This document shows positions 1 to 8,689 of a DNA stretch of 64,000 nucleotides, one piece after another (position 1 is the stretch's first letter; each line of letters starts with the position of its first letter). A program made the translations under genes and the position numbers. The notes under the pieces are model-generated. The model saw only the letters and a program-made list of their open reading frames with translations, had not been told where the DNA came from and did no database searches. The stretch comes from Pirellula sp. (GTDB lineage: Bacteria > Planctomycetota > Planctomycetia > Pirellulales > PNKZ01), in assembly GCA_013822735.1 (NCBI GenBank), contig PNKZ01000002.1:186001-250000 (forward strand). The letters run 5' to 3'.

Positions 1-957
1 AGCCAACTGGTGATTGCGGCGGGCCGCGTCGTCGGCAGGCAGAAGATCGCCGGCGATTTGTTCACGGATGAATTGGTCGTAAGGCTTATCCGCATTCAAC
101 GAGTCGACGACCCAATCGCGGTAGTGAAACGCAAGTGGAAACAACACGTTGTGACCACCGCCCGTCGATTCCGCATAGCGAGCTACGTCGAGCCAGTGAC
201 GCCCCCAGCGTTCGCCGAATCGCGGCGAAGCAAGCAGTCGAGCGACAAGTTTTTCGAAGGCCTCACCGCTCTCAGACTGCTTCGCGACATCGTTCAGAAA
301 CTCGCGGACCTCCTCCGGCGTGGGCGGCAGGCCGATGAGATCGAATGTCGCGCGGCGAATGAGTTGCTCCGGTGCGGCATCACGCACCGGCGTCAAACCT
401 TTCTGTTCCAGTCCGACCAAGATAAAACGGTCGATGTCGTTTTGAACCCAACCGGCGCTCTGGGGCTGCGGAGGCCTCGCGTCGCGTATCGGTTGAAACG
501 ACCAGAACTTCCGTCCCGCTTCGATGTCGATCGTCGACTTCGATTCCTGCGCCCCCCCGTCGCGCGGGTCTGCGGCGCCTCCGGCGATCCAGATTTCGAA
601 ATGCTTGACCACGTCGTCGGGCAACCGACCTTGAGGCGGCATCTCGAATCCTTCGTAGCGCAGCGCCTCTAAGAGCAAGCTCTCCTGCGGCTTCCCCGGC
701 ACTACGGCAGGCCCGGAATCGCCGCCGCGAAGCATTCCTGCGCGCGTATCCAGCAGCAAGCCTCCTTTGACCTTCTCGGATTTTTCCGAATGACAAGCGT
801 AGCAATGCTTCACAAGCACCGGACGAATATGCTTCTCGAAGTCCGCGAAGTCGCGCGCTTCCGCACCGTAACCGACCTGCGGTACGACGACGCTCGCAAG
901 ACAAATGAACCACACTGCCGCGGACGATGCCCGTAGTCCAGCAACACAATTCGTCAT
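1..957 (-). CDS. PSCyt1-DUF1549 planctomycete cytochrome-type protein (partial, C-terminus outside window)
   Basis: The gene starts at 957 and runs off the left edge, so 319 residues are visible. After a hydrophobic leader (about residues 5-33) there is a planctomycete cytochrome c domain with a heme motif HCYACHSE (C52, C55, H56), then 'GGLLLDTRAGMLRGGDSGPAVVPG', typical of PSCyt1 (PF07635). From about residue 170 the DUF1549/PSCyt2 domain follows, with 'DRFIL', 'RRATFDLIGLPPTPEEV' and 'RFGERWGRHWLDVARYAEST'. A DUF1553 domain normally follows and would lie outside. Family members are exported and are often encoded beside DUF1501 proteins; a redox role in polymer degradation is commonly supposed but not proven. 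The start overlaps the stop of the FecR-like gene by four bases (ATGA), so it is probably translationally coupled to it. Confidence 0.85.
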   Translation of the reverse strand, partial: MTNCVAGLRASSAAVWFICLASVVVPQVGYGAEARDFADFEKHIRPVLVKHCYACHSEKSEKVKGGLLLDTRAGMLRGGDSGPAVVPGKPQESLLLEALRYEGFEMPPQGRLPDDVVKHFEIWIAGGAADPRDGGAQESKSTIDIEAGRKFWSFQPIRDARPPQPQSAGWVQNDIDRFILVGLEQKGLTPVRDAAPEQLIRRATFDLIGLPPTPEEVREFLNDVAKQSESGEAFEKLVARLLASPRFGERWGRHWLDVARYAESTGGGHNVLFPLAFHYRDWVVDSLNADKPYDQFIREQIAGDLLPADDAARRNHQLA

Positions 958-2519
958 GGCAAAGTCCTCTGCTGCACCACCGACCACCAGGTAGAACCCA
1001 CTCTCAGGTCGTCGAGACCTCGCGCGGCGGGACCGTGCGAAGTGACGAGAACATCCCGAAGCGAACCGCTAAGCTGTACGCCGCGCGTCGATACGTCCCA
1101 AGCCTCCGGTTCAAGGCGCTCGCTTAAATCCTGCGTGTCGAGAAAGATCAGCGACAACTCGTCTTCGCCGACCGTCCGCGATAACAGCTTGCCGACAAGT
1201 CGAACGCTTTTTGAGTTCGGCAGTTTCGTGCGGCCGACAAAGCTGCGACCGGCCGACGTCTCGACGATGGGCCTCAATGATTTATTGAAACCTAATGCGA
1301 ACGACTCCGACGGCGATGGGGGCGCAGCGCGAAAGGAAAGCCGCACGGAGCGTGCTTGTTCAGCGAAAGGCCCGGAACTTGCGACCGTTTCTTCGGCATA
1401 AATGGTGAGGCCGATGTAAAGCACGCCGTTCGAAGCTAAGTCGATGGGCTCCGACAAGGAACGAACGCGAAACGATTTTCCGGCCGGCGACTTCCAAAAG
1501 CTCTCACCGGTCGCCCCTGGGGCGATAGAAATCAGACGCTGCGTACCGGGATAAGCAGGAGATCCGTCGCGCTCTACAGGAAGTCGCCAGGCCCCGTCCC
1601 ACCCGAGGCCCCCGGAAAGGAGCTTGGGTTCGTAGGCGCCCAAAGGATACTCGAATGATTCTTGCGCTCGAAGCTGCGACGGCAAATCTTCGCGGAGGCG
1701 TTTGACCATCTCGGAAATCGGTTCGCCGTTATACGCGATCGGCTCCAAATCCGCATTGTGTTCCTGTTGAATACGTACGGCGTGCTCGGCCAGAAGGATG
1801 GGGGCCGCTTCCGCCGCGTCGGCATGCTCCACGCGCACCGAACCTTCTACGACGTGCACTTCCGTGTTGCCTTGCCCATCGACCCGCAGAACAAACTCGG
1901 TTCCTAGATCTACGACGGTCGCACTAGGGACATGCACCACAAAGCCGTCTGCCTCATCGGCCGACCGAGCCGTGACGACACCGCGTCGCATGTTGATCGC
2001 GCCGTCGCTGCGAAGTTCGAGATCGCAATCGCCGTTGAGCATGAGCAGCGTGCCGCCGTCGAGTCGAATAACGGCGTTGCCGCTCAGCAACCGTATCACG
2101 CCCGCCGGCACGCGCTGGCCTTCTCGATAGCTCGTGCCTTCCCACCGACACTCTTGAGCCAAGACGATCGTTGCCTGAGTCATTGCGGCGGCGTCTGGCG
2201 GTCGTGATCGTTCCGTAGTGTCATCGACCGACGGCCAACTTCGTTGAAGCAGTAAACCCATGAGCAGCGCGGCCGCCGTGGCCATCGCGGCATAAGCAAT
2301 AGTGCGACGGCGGTCGGCCGCGAGCTTCAAAGGTCGCACTTCGATCGCGCCGGCCGCCCAATCCTCCAGGGCGGCGTCGAGATGCATAAACTCTACAAAC
2401 TCGCGTCGTAGCGACGCGTCTTGCAGAATCGCCTCGTTGAGACGTTGAATCTCCACAGCCGTCGCTAGACCCGCGGCGTACTTTGCAAATTGTTCGCGAC
2501 GATCGGCGGGAGTATTCAT
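954..2519 (-). CDS. FecR-like membrane protein with C-terminal LamG-like region
   Basis: This 521-residue protein has an N-terminal cytoplasmic part (residues 1-72) of the kind that binds ECF sigma factors, one membrane segment near 73-92 (AYAAMATAAALLMGLLLQ) and a FecR-type beta domain at about 140-240 (LLSGNAVIRLDGGT, RRGVVTARSADEADGFVVHVPSATVVDLGTEF). The C-terminal 250 residues (SFEYPLGAYEPKLLSGGLGW onward) resemble the beta-sandwich seen on planctomycete FecR proteins. The start ATG at 2519 overlaps the sigma factor stop in an ATGA junction, and its own stop overlaps the next gene in the same way. I infer that it is the sensor/anti-sigma partner of the sigma factor. The ligand is unknown. 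Confidence 0.85.
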   Translation of the reverse strand: MNTPADRREQFAKYAAGLATAVEIQRLNEAILQDASLRREFVEFMHLDAALEDWAAGAIEVRPLKLAADRRRTIAYAAMATAAALLMGLLLQRSWPSVDDTTERSRPPDAAAMTQATIVLAQECRWEGTSYREGQRVPAGVIRLLSGNAVIRLDGGTLLMLNGDCDLELRSDGAINMRRGVVTARSADEADGFVVHVPSATVVDLGTEFVLRVDGQGNTEVHVVEGSVRVEHADAAEAAPILLAEHAVRIQQEHNADLEPIAYNGEPISEMVKRLREDLPSQLRAQESFEYPLGAYEPKLLSGGLGWDGAWRLPVERDGSPAYPGTQRLISIAPGATGESFWKSPAGKSFRVRSLSEPIDLASNGVLYIGLTIYAEETVASSGPFAEQARSVRLSFRAAPPSPSESFALGFNKSLRPIVETSAGRSFVGRTKLPNSKSVRLVGKLLSRTVGEDELSLIFLDTQDLSERLEPEAWDVSTRGVQLSGSLRDVLVTSHGPAARGLDDLRVGSTWWSVVQQRTLP

Positions 2520-3049
2520 CGTACTTCACCTGCCAACGCATGCCGGCGTACGCAATCCAACAACTTGCCCCGAAGCCGCTGGAGCATCTTGTACAGCGAT
2601 TGCACGTTTCGCCCGGTATCGCCGGCAATCTGCTCGAGTTTGGCCCCCGGAGCGTAGGCGGCACGAAGCAATGAGCGGTGATGTTCGTCAAGTTTATCGA
2701 GGCAACGATCCAACGCGGCACGTTGCGAATCGAGACGCGATAGATCGTCGGTTGCCTGAACGGCCAGAACCTCCAAAGCCGCATCGCTGAGTACGAGCCG
2801 ATCACGAGCTTTGTCGCGACGCCAAGCCAAAACTTCAAAACGCGCCACCCCGAACGCCCAACGACGGAAATCTTCTTGTCCCTGGAAGTTGTCAAACTTT
2901 CGCCACAGCACCAGCGAAATATCCTGCATGATTTCCGCGGCGTCGTCTCGCGTCGTCACTATCGTGCGAACATATGCCCGTAGGGCCGCATCGCTGGCCG
3001 TATACAGCCGCAGAAAAGCTTCATGTCGATCGTCGCCCATTTCCTTCAT
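2516..3049 (-). CDS. ECF-type RNA polymerase sigma factor (planctomycete family)
   Basis: The product has 177 residues from the ATG at 3049. Region 2 is visible as 'AFLRLYTASDAALRAYVRTIVTTRDDAAEIMQDISLVLWRKFDNF' and 'FRRWAFGVARFEVLAWRRDKAR'; region 4 as 'LDEHHRSLLRAAYAPGAKLEQIAGDTGRNVQSLYKMLQRLRGKLLDCV'. This matches the sigma-70 subfamily TIGR02989 that is common in Rhodopirellula-like bacteria. A start at 3091 is possible but gives an uncharacteristic N-terminus; 3049 has a GGAG about 12 bases upstream. It is the first gene of a coupled trio with the FecR-like and PSCyt1/DUF1549 genes, which suggests it drives this unit or a similar regulon. Confidence 0.88.
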   Translation of the reverse strand: MKEMGDDRHEAFLRLYTASDAALRAYVRTIVTTRDDAAEIMQDISLVLWRKFDNFQGQEDFRRWAFGVARFEVLAWRRDKARDRLVLSDAALEVLAVQATDDLSRLDSQRAALDRCLDKLDEHHRSLLRAAYAPGAKLEQIAGDTGRNVQSLYKMLQRLRGKLLDCVRRHALAGEVR

Positions 3050-3426
3050 GCCTATACACTCCGCAGAAGTCCCGGATTGGACATTGCGCACGAAGGTCCG
3101 GCAAACTTAATGCGTTGCGCATGACTTCCGCCTTCGACACCCTTACGAATATCGACGGCTTCAAAGGAGATCATATTGAACAAGCACGATATGAATGTAG
3201 GCTCGCCGCGGGCCGGAGAGAAACCGCAGAGATTGGTTCCAAATGAGCATTGAGAGTTAGGATTGCTGGCAGTAGTTCTATATTTACTATGGTGGATGCG
3301 AGATCACTACTGGCCGCCCACTCAATGAAGACGGGTCCGAGCGGCTTAACAAGTAGCCTTGTCAGACGCCGCGTTTCGAACGGAAGAGTTGCTCGATCGG
3401 ACGTCCGTGTTACCGTCGGTCACATC
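3050..3426. other. Intergenic stretch upstream of the sigma factor
   Basis: No convincing gene is seen in these 377 bases. Composition is less GC-rich than the flanks, and the short frames here do not resemble proteins. The stretch should hold the promoter of the leftward sigma-FecR unit. A small inverted repeat (ATGCG-TTG-CGCAT, 3110-3122) lies about 60 bases upstream of the sigma start and could be an operator, but nothing ties it to a regulator. Confidence 0.4.
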
Positions 3427-3986
3427 GACCGGAGCGTACTACCGGCTTGTCGGCTCGCCCGTTGGTGCTGGGCTTCATTAGACGAATTGGTCGATGTCCA
3501 ATTAGGACAGCCGCGTGCACCAGAATTCGCAATGCTAAAGCGTTATCCGTATATTCGGTCCGCAAATATTACATGGGAAGGTCTTCATCTTTCCGACGTG
3601 AAGTCGATGGGATTCGCGGATCCAGGTGCTCTGCAAATGAAGACAGGAGACGTATTGTTGAATGAAGCGTCAGGAAGCCCTACCGAAGTAGGTAAGCCTG
3701 CTCTATGGCGATGCGAAATTCCGAATTGCTGCTTTCAAGCTACGGTGCTGCGGTTACCAGCCGTTCACCCAGCCTTCGCCCCGAATGGCTCTACTATAAT
3801 CGGCTTAGGGACGCGATTTTAGGCGAGTATGCCGCAAAGACTCCGGGGCTTGGAATTATTTATCTAACAGCGAAGTTGCTGCGGAGATGGCCAATCCCGC
3901 TTGCTCCGATCGAAGAGCAGGATGCAGTCGCCAAGACACTTGCGACGGCGACGACGGCACAGGCAGTGATGCGCAGCGGCATCTGA
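3427..3986 (+). pseudogene. Remnant of type I restriction specificity subunit (hsdS), frameshifted
   Basis: Two frames together give the C-terminal half of an HsdS protein. Frame 1 (about 3445-3775) encodes 'WCWASLDELVDVQLGQ', 'YPYIRSANITWEGLHLSDV' and 'VGKPALWRCEIPNCCFQ', which are hallmarks of the conserved part of a target recognition domain. After a shift near 3775-3782 the reading continues in frame 3 with 'PEWLYYNRLRDAI', 'GLGIIYLTAKLLRRWPIPLA' and 'PIEEQDAVA', the usual end of the domain. The first TRD and the final coiled coil are missing, and no hsdR or hsdM is nearby. It is therefore a decayed fragment rather than a working specificity subunit. A sequencing error could explain the shift but not the missing ends. 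Confidence 0.8.
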
Positions 3987-4070
3987 AAGAGATCGCTCAG
4001 GGCCGTTTCGAACTCCGAGCGATTCAGACGCCGCATTGCACTCCGGCCGCTAGTCGCCTCATCGACCTTC
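3970..4070 (-). pseudogene. Scrap of a DUF1592-family gene (DUF1587 start)
   Basis: On the minus strand, immediately beside the hsdS remnant, the sequence reads 'MRRLNRSEFETALSDLFQM'. This matches the beginning of a DUF1587 (PSD3) domain; the intact gene at 15959-18505 has 'MRRLNRLEYENTVHDLLHV' at the same point. Only about 30 residues are recognisable and the frame runs into unrelated sequence on both sides. I read it as debris from a lost planctomycete cytochrome gene, joined directly to the hsdS debris. Confidence 0.6.
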
Positions 4071-4073
4071 GGC

Positions 4074-5573
4074 CTAGCGGCTTCGCCCGCGTACGATGTC
4101 GGCCTTGAGCGCGGCAAAGAGTTCCTTCGCCTTGTCGGGCTCTTGCGCGAAAAGGTTGGTAGCCTCGCCGGGATCGGTGCGGAGGTTGTAGAGTTGGAAC
4201 TTGTCGGTCGAGCCTTTGCCGGTGGTCTCGACGATGTGGTCCGGAGTGATGCCGCCGTCCTGCACGGCATAGACGCGTGAGGGCAGGATGAGCTTCCAAT
4301 CGCCCTCGCGGATGGCGAGCGTGTAGGACCCGTAGTTCACATGCACCATGCCGTTGCGGATGGGTTGTGCGGGTGTCTCGCCGCGCAGCAGCCGCGTGAA
4401 GTCGAAGCTGTCCTCGCCGGCATCGCTCGGGAGTTTTTCCCCGAGCAGCGAAGCAACCGTGGCCAGCATGTCGGCGAAGCAAATCAACTCACCGCACGAA
4501 CTGCCCGCTTGGATCTTGCCCGGCCAACTCGCGATGAAGGGCATGTGATGTCCTGCTTCGGTGAGCGCGCCTTTCATGCCGTCCCATGGACCGGCGGCGC
4601 GGTGGCCGAACTTCTCGATGTCCTGGACGTACCACACGGGGCCGTTGTCGCTCGAGAAAAAGACGAGCGTGTCGTCCTTCAGTTTCAGCTTGTCCAATGT
4701 CGCCATCACTTGGCCGATCTTCGCGTCCACTTCCATCACAAAGTCGCCGTATTGGCCCGCGCCGCTCTTGCCCTTGAATTCGCTCGACGTCGCCCATGGC
4801 GCATGAGGCGCGGGGATGGCGTAATAGAGGAAGAAGGGGGCGTTGTTCTTGGTTTGCTTTTCCAGCCAGCCATCCGCCTTGCTTGCGATGGTAGAAAGGT
4901 AGCCCTCGAACTTCCATCCCGGCGCCGCCAAACCTTGGCGCCAGTGCGCACCTTGCGTCTCGATATTCGTCACGCCTTCGCCCGGGTGATCCTCGATGGT
5001 CTCGGTCGGCGCGACGACGAAGCGTTTGTTTTCGATCCATGCATACGGGCCCTGCTCCGGCGCATCGAAGCCGAAGTAGTAATCGAAGCCGAAGTCCAGC
5101 GGTGTCATCTTCAGCGTGCCGTCCGCCTCGGCCTTCGTCGACATGCCCTGATGCCACTTCCCCACACAAGCCGTCGCGTACCCCTGCCGCTTCATCAGCG
5201 TCGCGAGATTGAGCCGCGTCGGCTCCTTATGCAGCATCGGCGGCGCAAAATGGAGTGTTTCATGGCCGTTGCGCATCTGCTTTTTCGCACCATGTGAAAC
5301 CCAGCTGCGATACGGCATCCGTCCGGTCAGCAAGCTATACCGGCTAGGCACGCAGATGGACGCTCCCGCATGAGCGTCGGTAAAACGCATCCCTTCCGCG
5401 GCCAGCTTGTCGATGTGCGGCGTCACGATCTTCGAATCGGGATTGAAGCAGCGCGGATCGCCGTAGCCCATGTCATCGACAAGAATGATGAGGATGTTGG
5501 GCTTCTGCGCGTCGGCCGCTTTTGCAGACGAGAGGCTAAAACAGAGAATGAGGAGCCGCAGGAGGAGTTTCAT
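4074..5573 (-). CDS. Secreted arylsulfatase (sulfatase family S1), 499 aa
   Basis: The product hydrolyses a sulfate ester, probably on a polysaccharide, outside the cytoplasm. A signal peptide is evident (MKLLLRLLILCFSLSSAKAA). The metal site begins at 'ILVDDMGYGDP' (D33, D34), the catalytic cysteine to be converted to formylglycine is C74 in CVPSR, followed by 'LLTGR', and 'GKWHQGM' and 'FSSDNGPV' supply further active-site residues. The start at 5573 forms an ATGA overlap with the stop of the upstream sulfatase, which supports it over a longer in-frame extension to 6005. This is the last of six sulfatases in one leftward run. The substrate cannot be read from the sequence. Confidence 0.92.
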   Translation of the reverse strand: MKLLLRLLILCFSLSSAKAADAQKPNILIILVDDMGYGDPRCFNPDSKIVTPHIDKLAAEGMRFTDAHAGASICVPSRYSLLTGRMPYRSWVSHGAKKQMRNGHETLHFAPPMLHKEPTRLNLATLMKRQGYATACVGKWHQGMSTKAEADGTLKMTPLDFGFDYYFGFDAPEQGPYAWIENKRFVVAPTETIEDHPGEGVTNIETQGAHWRQGLAAPGWKFEGYLSTIASKADGWLEKQTKNNAPFFLYYAIPAPHAPWATSSEFKGKSGAGQYGDFVMEVDAKIGQVMATLDKLKLKDDTLVFFSSDNGPVWYVQDIEKFGHRAAGPWDGMKGALTEAGHHMPFIASWPGKIQAGSSCGELICFADMLATVASLLGEKLPSDAGEDSFDFTRLLRGETPAQPIRNGMVHVNYGSYTLAIREGDWKLILPSRVYAVQDGGITPDHIVETTGKGSTDKFQLYNLRTDPGEATNLFAQEPDKAKELFAALKADIVRGRSR

Positions 5574-6979
5574 GGCTTTGCAATGAGCGGGGGCAGCTTT
5601 TGAATCTTGGCGGTGAGTTCGGTAACGACGTCGGCGTGTTGCGCAGAGACATCGTGTAACTCCTCGGCATCCGAATCGTGGTCGTAAAGTTCGGTTTGAC
5701 CATCGCTCCATCGTGTGAAGCGCCAACGAGCCGTGCGGATGCTTTGGCCGTAGAGTTTCGGACTCCGTGTGACGAGGGTGAAGGCGGCGTCTTTGATGCC
5801 GGCAGCGGGATCCGCCAGGATCGGCCGCAAACTGGCTCCGGCGGCGGGGTGGGGCATTTTCAGGCCGCAGAAGTCGGCGACGGTGGGATACACATCGACG
5901 AACTCGGCGAGCGAGCGCGTCGTCCGGCCGCCTTTCATCCCGGGCGCGGCGATGATCAGCGGCGCACGGCAACTCCGCTCGAAGAGAGTATTCTTGTTCC
6001 ACCACTGCCGCTCGCCGGTGTGATAGCCGTGGTCGCCGACGAAGATGACGAGCGTCTTGTCCCAGAGTTGGCGCCGATCGAGCGCGTCCAGCACGCGACC
6101 AAGCTGCGCGTCCATGAAACTGGTGCCCGCGAGGTAGGCGCGGAACAACTCACGCCACTCCTGCTGCGTGAACTTGTCAAACGTCGTGCCGTACTCGCCA
6201 AAGCCCACGCTGTCTTTGCGCACGGCTGTCATGCCCGCGGGATCGCTCCAAGGCTTCAGCGAGTCCGGCGGATAAAGATCGAAGTATTTCTTCGGCGCGA
6301 TGAAGGGATCATGCGGTTTCATGAAACCGCAACCGATGAACCACGGCGTGTCGCCGAGCTTCTCGATCATGGCCACCGTTGCCGCGGCAATCTGGCCGTC
6401 TGGTTGGTCGTCGTCCGTGCCATCCGCCGCGCCCCACCGGCACCATTTCAGAGCACCGCCGGTTACGTCGCGGCCTTCAAGCAGCTTGCGGCCCGTCGAT
6501 GTCGCCTCGAACGCCTGCGCTGTGTGCCAGGAGCGCCCCGCGTCCATCCAGCGCAACCTGGCTTCGGCATTCCCGCCTCCGCCGAGGTGGTAGAGCTTTC
6601 CAAACGCATGCGACTGCCACCCGGCATCTTTGCAGAGCTGCGGCAGCGTGATGATGTCCGGCATTTTTTGCCGCAACGGGATGTCATTGCCGACGATGCC
6701 CGTCTGTTCGGCCCGTAGTCCCGCCATCATGCTGCTGCGACTCGGATTGCACACAGGATACTGCACATACGCCCGCTCAAAGGTCGTGCCGCGAGCCCGG
6801 AGCCGATCGAGGTTCGGCGTCTTGACGACCTCCTTCGCGAACGCCCCGCCAAAGTCCCGCAGATCGTCCGCCATGATGAGCAGGACGTTGGGCTTGGCCG
6901 GCAAAGATGCCGACTCGGCGACACCTAGCACCGACAGCGGTACGAGCAGCAGCGTGATGAGAGTTAATGAATGCTTCAT
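5570..6979 (-). CDS. Secreted sulfatase, iduronate-2-sulfatase-like, 469 aa
   Basis: A signal peptide (MKHSLTLITLLLVPLSVLGV) precedes 'NVLLIMADDLRDFGGAF', a variant of the metal site typical of iduronate-2-sulfatase-like enzymes. The catalytic motif is 'YPVCNPSRSSMMAGLR' with C77. 'FGKLYHLGGGG' replaces the KWHLG of arylsulfatases, and 'FVGDHGYHTGERQWWNKNT' is diagnostic of this subgroup. The start at 6979 is preferred to 7024 because it begins the signal peptide. The stop overlaps the next sulfatase start (ATGA). The subgroup suggests a sulfated uronic acid or related sugar as substrate; that is inference. Confidence 0.92.
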   Translation of the reverse strand: MKHSLTLITLLLVPLSVLGVAESASLPAKPNVLLIMADDLRDFGGAFAKEVVKTPNLDRLRARGTTFERAYVQYPVCNPSRSSMMAGLRAEQTGIVGNDIPLRQKMPDIITLPQLCKDAGWQSHAFGKLYHLGGGGNAEARLRWMDAGRSWHTAQAFEATSTGRKLLEGRDVTGGALKWCRWGAADGTDDDQPDGQIAAATVAMIEKLGDTPWFIGCGFMKPHDPFIAPKKYFDLYPPDSLKPWSDPAGMTAVRKDSVGFGEYGTTFDKFTQQEWRELFRAYLAGTSFMDAQLGRVLDALDRRQLWDKTLVIFVGDHGYHTGERQWWNKNTLFERSCRAPLIIAAPGMKGGRTTRSLAEFVDVYPTVADFCGLKMPHPAAGASLRPILADPAAGIKDAAFTLVTRSPKLYGQSIRTARWRFTRWSDGQTELYDHDSDAEELHDVSAQHADVVTELTAKIQKLPPLIAKP

Positions 6980-7074
6980 GGTAGAGGTTAGACTCGGTGT
7001 CGCAACGTGTTTTAGGACAGGCAAATGGAGACGGAAGGACCCAGTTTAATCGGCATGCTGTGGTCCGACCTCGT

Positions 7075-8634
7075 TCACTCTCTCCGAGGTGCGCCGCGGG
7101 GGAGTTCGAAGGGCTGGTCGTCGTCCTTGGTGAATTTGCGCCATTGCGTGAACTCTTGACGCAGGCGCGCCAGCGTTTCCGCGTGAGCGGGATCGTTGAC
7201 GAGGTTTTTCACGGCCCAAGGGTCGGCGTCGAGGTCGTAGAGTTCTTCCCGCGGGGTGTCGTTCATGCACAGCCGGCGCAACAGTTCGTAGGGTAGCGGT
7301 TGGTCGGCTTTGTGGCGCACGGCTTCGTCGTGGAGGTCGATGTGGTAGGGCGGGCCGGGATCGCCGTATTCGCCGTTGCCGCTGCCGAGGTGGAGCACTT
7401 TTTCCACCGGCTCGTTGACGGTGTCCTGATAAACGTTCCCGATGTAATAGAAGCGACCGTCGCACACGGCTCGCGCCTTGGTGGGCTTGGTCGTACTGGG
7501 GGCCGAGGCGAGGCCGCCGTTGGTCTCGGTCATGATCGTGACGCGCTCCGGCAGCGCATCCGCCTTTCCCGACAAAATCGGCCAGAGCGACTTTCCATGA
7601 CACACGGGCTGCGGTGCGATGCCGAAGGCTTCGAGAATGGTGGGATTGAAGTCCATCTGCGAGATCGGCGTGGTCAACGTGCGGCCGGTCTTGATGCCGG
7701 GGCCTTTGATGTAGCACGGCACCTGGGTGCCTGCCGGATAGACGCTGGTCTTGCCGCGGAAAATCGGAATGCCGTGATCGCCGCTGAAGATAACGATGGT
7801 GTTCTGTGCCTGCCCGCCGGCTTCGAGCTTCTGCAGCATCTCGCCGACGAACTTATCCACATTGAGCACGCAGGAGTAATACTGCGCGAGGTCGATTCTT
7901 GCCGCAGGCGTGTCCGGTAACCACGGCGGCATCTGAATCGCCGCGGGATCAACGTCTTTTGGTGCAGAGTTCGGGTCCTTGGGGTCGACGAGCTTACGCT
8001 GCACGTGCCGCCACCACGCCGCATGGGTATCGCCGGGATTGCACCAGAAGAACCACGGTTTTTCGCCCGCCGCCTTGATCACCGCCTCGAGTTCCGCCGT
8101 GCCGACGAAGGCATCATACGGAAAGTTCCGCGCGGGCTGCTGATGCAGTTTTCCCGACAGAGCGCAATATACGTCCTTCGCCTTCAACATCTGGATGAGG
8201 TTCGGGATACCTTCGTGCATTCCGCCTGCCGCGAGGAATGTGGGATCGTTCTCCTTCGTCAGCGGCCGCGGCAGTGGAATCCACTGCGCCGGTCCGCCCA
8301 GCTTCGGATGCGCATTGTGGCAGTTGCGCCAGATTCCGTTCGTGTGCGGCAGCAGTCCGCTGTAGATCGCCGACTTGCTGGGCGAGCACACGCTCTGCCC
8401 GCAGAAGGTGCGCGTGAAATTCACGCTGCTTGCGGCGAGCGCGTCGAGATGCGGCGTGTGCAATCCTGCGAGCCGCGCGTTCGGCTCCCGTGCGGCACGT
8501 TCGCTGGTGTAATAGCCGAGGTCTTCGACATAGATGAAGAGGATGTTCGGCTGCTTTTCGGCGGCGAAGACGGGTGCGGCGAACGAGGTGCAAATGAAGA
8601 GGACGGCGAAAAGGACGGCGAAGAGAAGTCTCAT
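7075..8634 (-). CDS. Secreted sulfatase-like protein with altered active-site motifs, 519 aa
   Basis: The protein has a signal peptide (MRLLFAVLFAVLFICTSFAA) and the overall plan of a heparan N-sulfatase-like S1 enzyme: 'HLDALAASSVNFTRTFCGQS', 'GLLPHTNG', 'FSGDHGIPIFRGKTSVYPAG'. Two key places differ from the norm. The maturation motif reads C83-S-P-S-K87 instead of CxPSR, and the first metal aspartate is glutamate (E37-D38 in 'IYVEDLGYY'). The codon for K87 is clearly AAG. Loss of the arginine may prevent formylglycine formation or be tolerated by an alternative maturase. The start at 8634 begins the signal peptide. It sits in the middle of the sulfatase run, 55 bases after its upstream neighbour. 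Confidence 0.88.
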   Translation of the reverse strand: MRLLFAVLFAVLFICTSFAAPVFAAEKQPNILFIYVEDLGYYTSERAAREPNARLAGLHTPHLDALAASSVNFTRTFCGQSVCSPSKSAIYSGLLPHTNGIWRNCHNAHPKLGGPAQWIPLPRPLTKENDPTFLAAGGMHEGIPNLIQMLKAKDVYCALSGKLHQQPARNFPYDAFVGTAELEAVIKAAGEKPWFFWCNPGDTHAAWWRHVQRKLVDPKDPNSAPKDVDPAAIQMPPWLPDTPAARIDLAQYYSCVLNVDKFVGEMLQKLEAGGQAQNTIVIFSGDHGIPIFRGKTSVYPAGTQVPCYIKGPGIKTGRTLTTPISQMDFNPTILEAFGIAPQPVCHGKSLWPILSGKADALPERVTIMTETNGGLASAPSTTKPTKARAVCDGRFYYIGNVYQDTVNEPVEKVLHLGSGNGEYGDPGPPYHIDLHDEAVRHKADQPLPYELLRRLCMNDTPREELYDLDADPWAVKNLVNDPAHAETLARLRQEFTQWRKFTKDDDQPFELPRGAPRRE

Positions 8635-8689
8635 GGTGCTGGGTTCAATCAAGGAGTTCGTTGCAGCGATGCTCGCACTTTGGTCTTGC

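Noticed and set aside
3427-3986. Active type I restriction system
   Set aside because: Only the second half of a specificity subunit is present, with a frameshift, and no hsdM or hsdR is nearby.
4341-6718. Long plus-strand frames (318 and 346 codons) opposite the sulfatases
   Set aside because: They are antisense shadows of clearly assigned sulfatases and have no family resemblance or Shine-Dalgarno.
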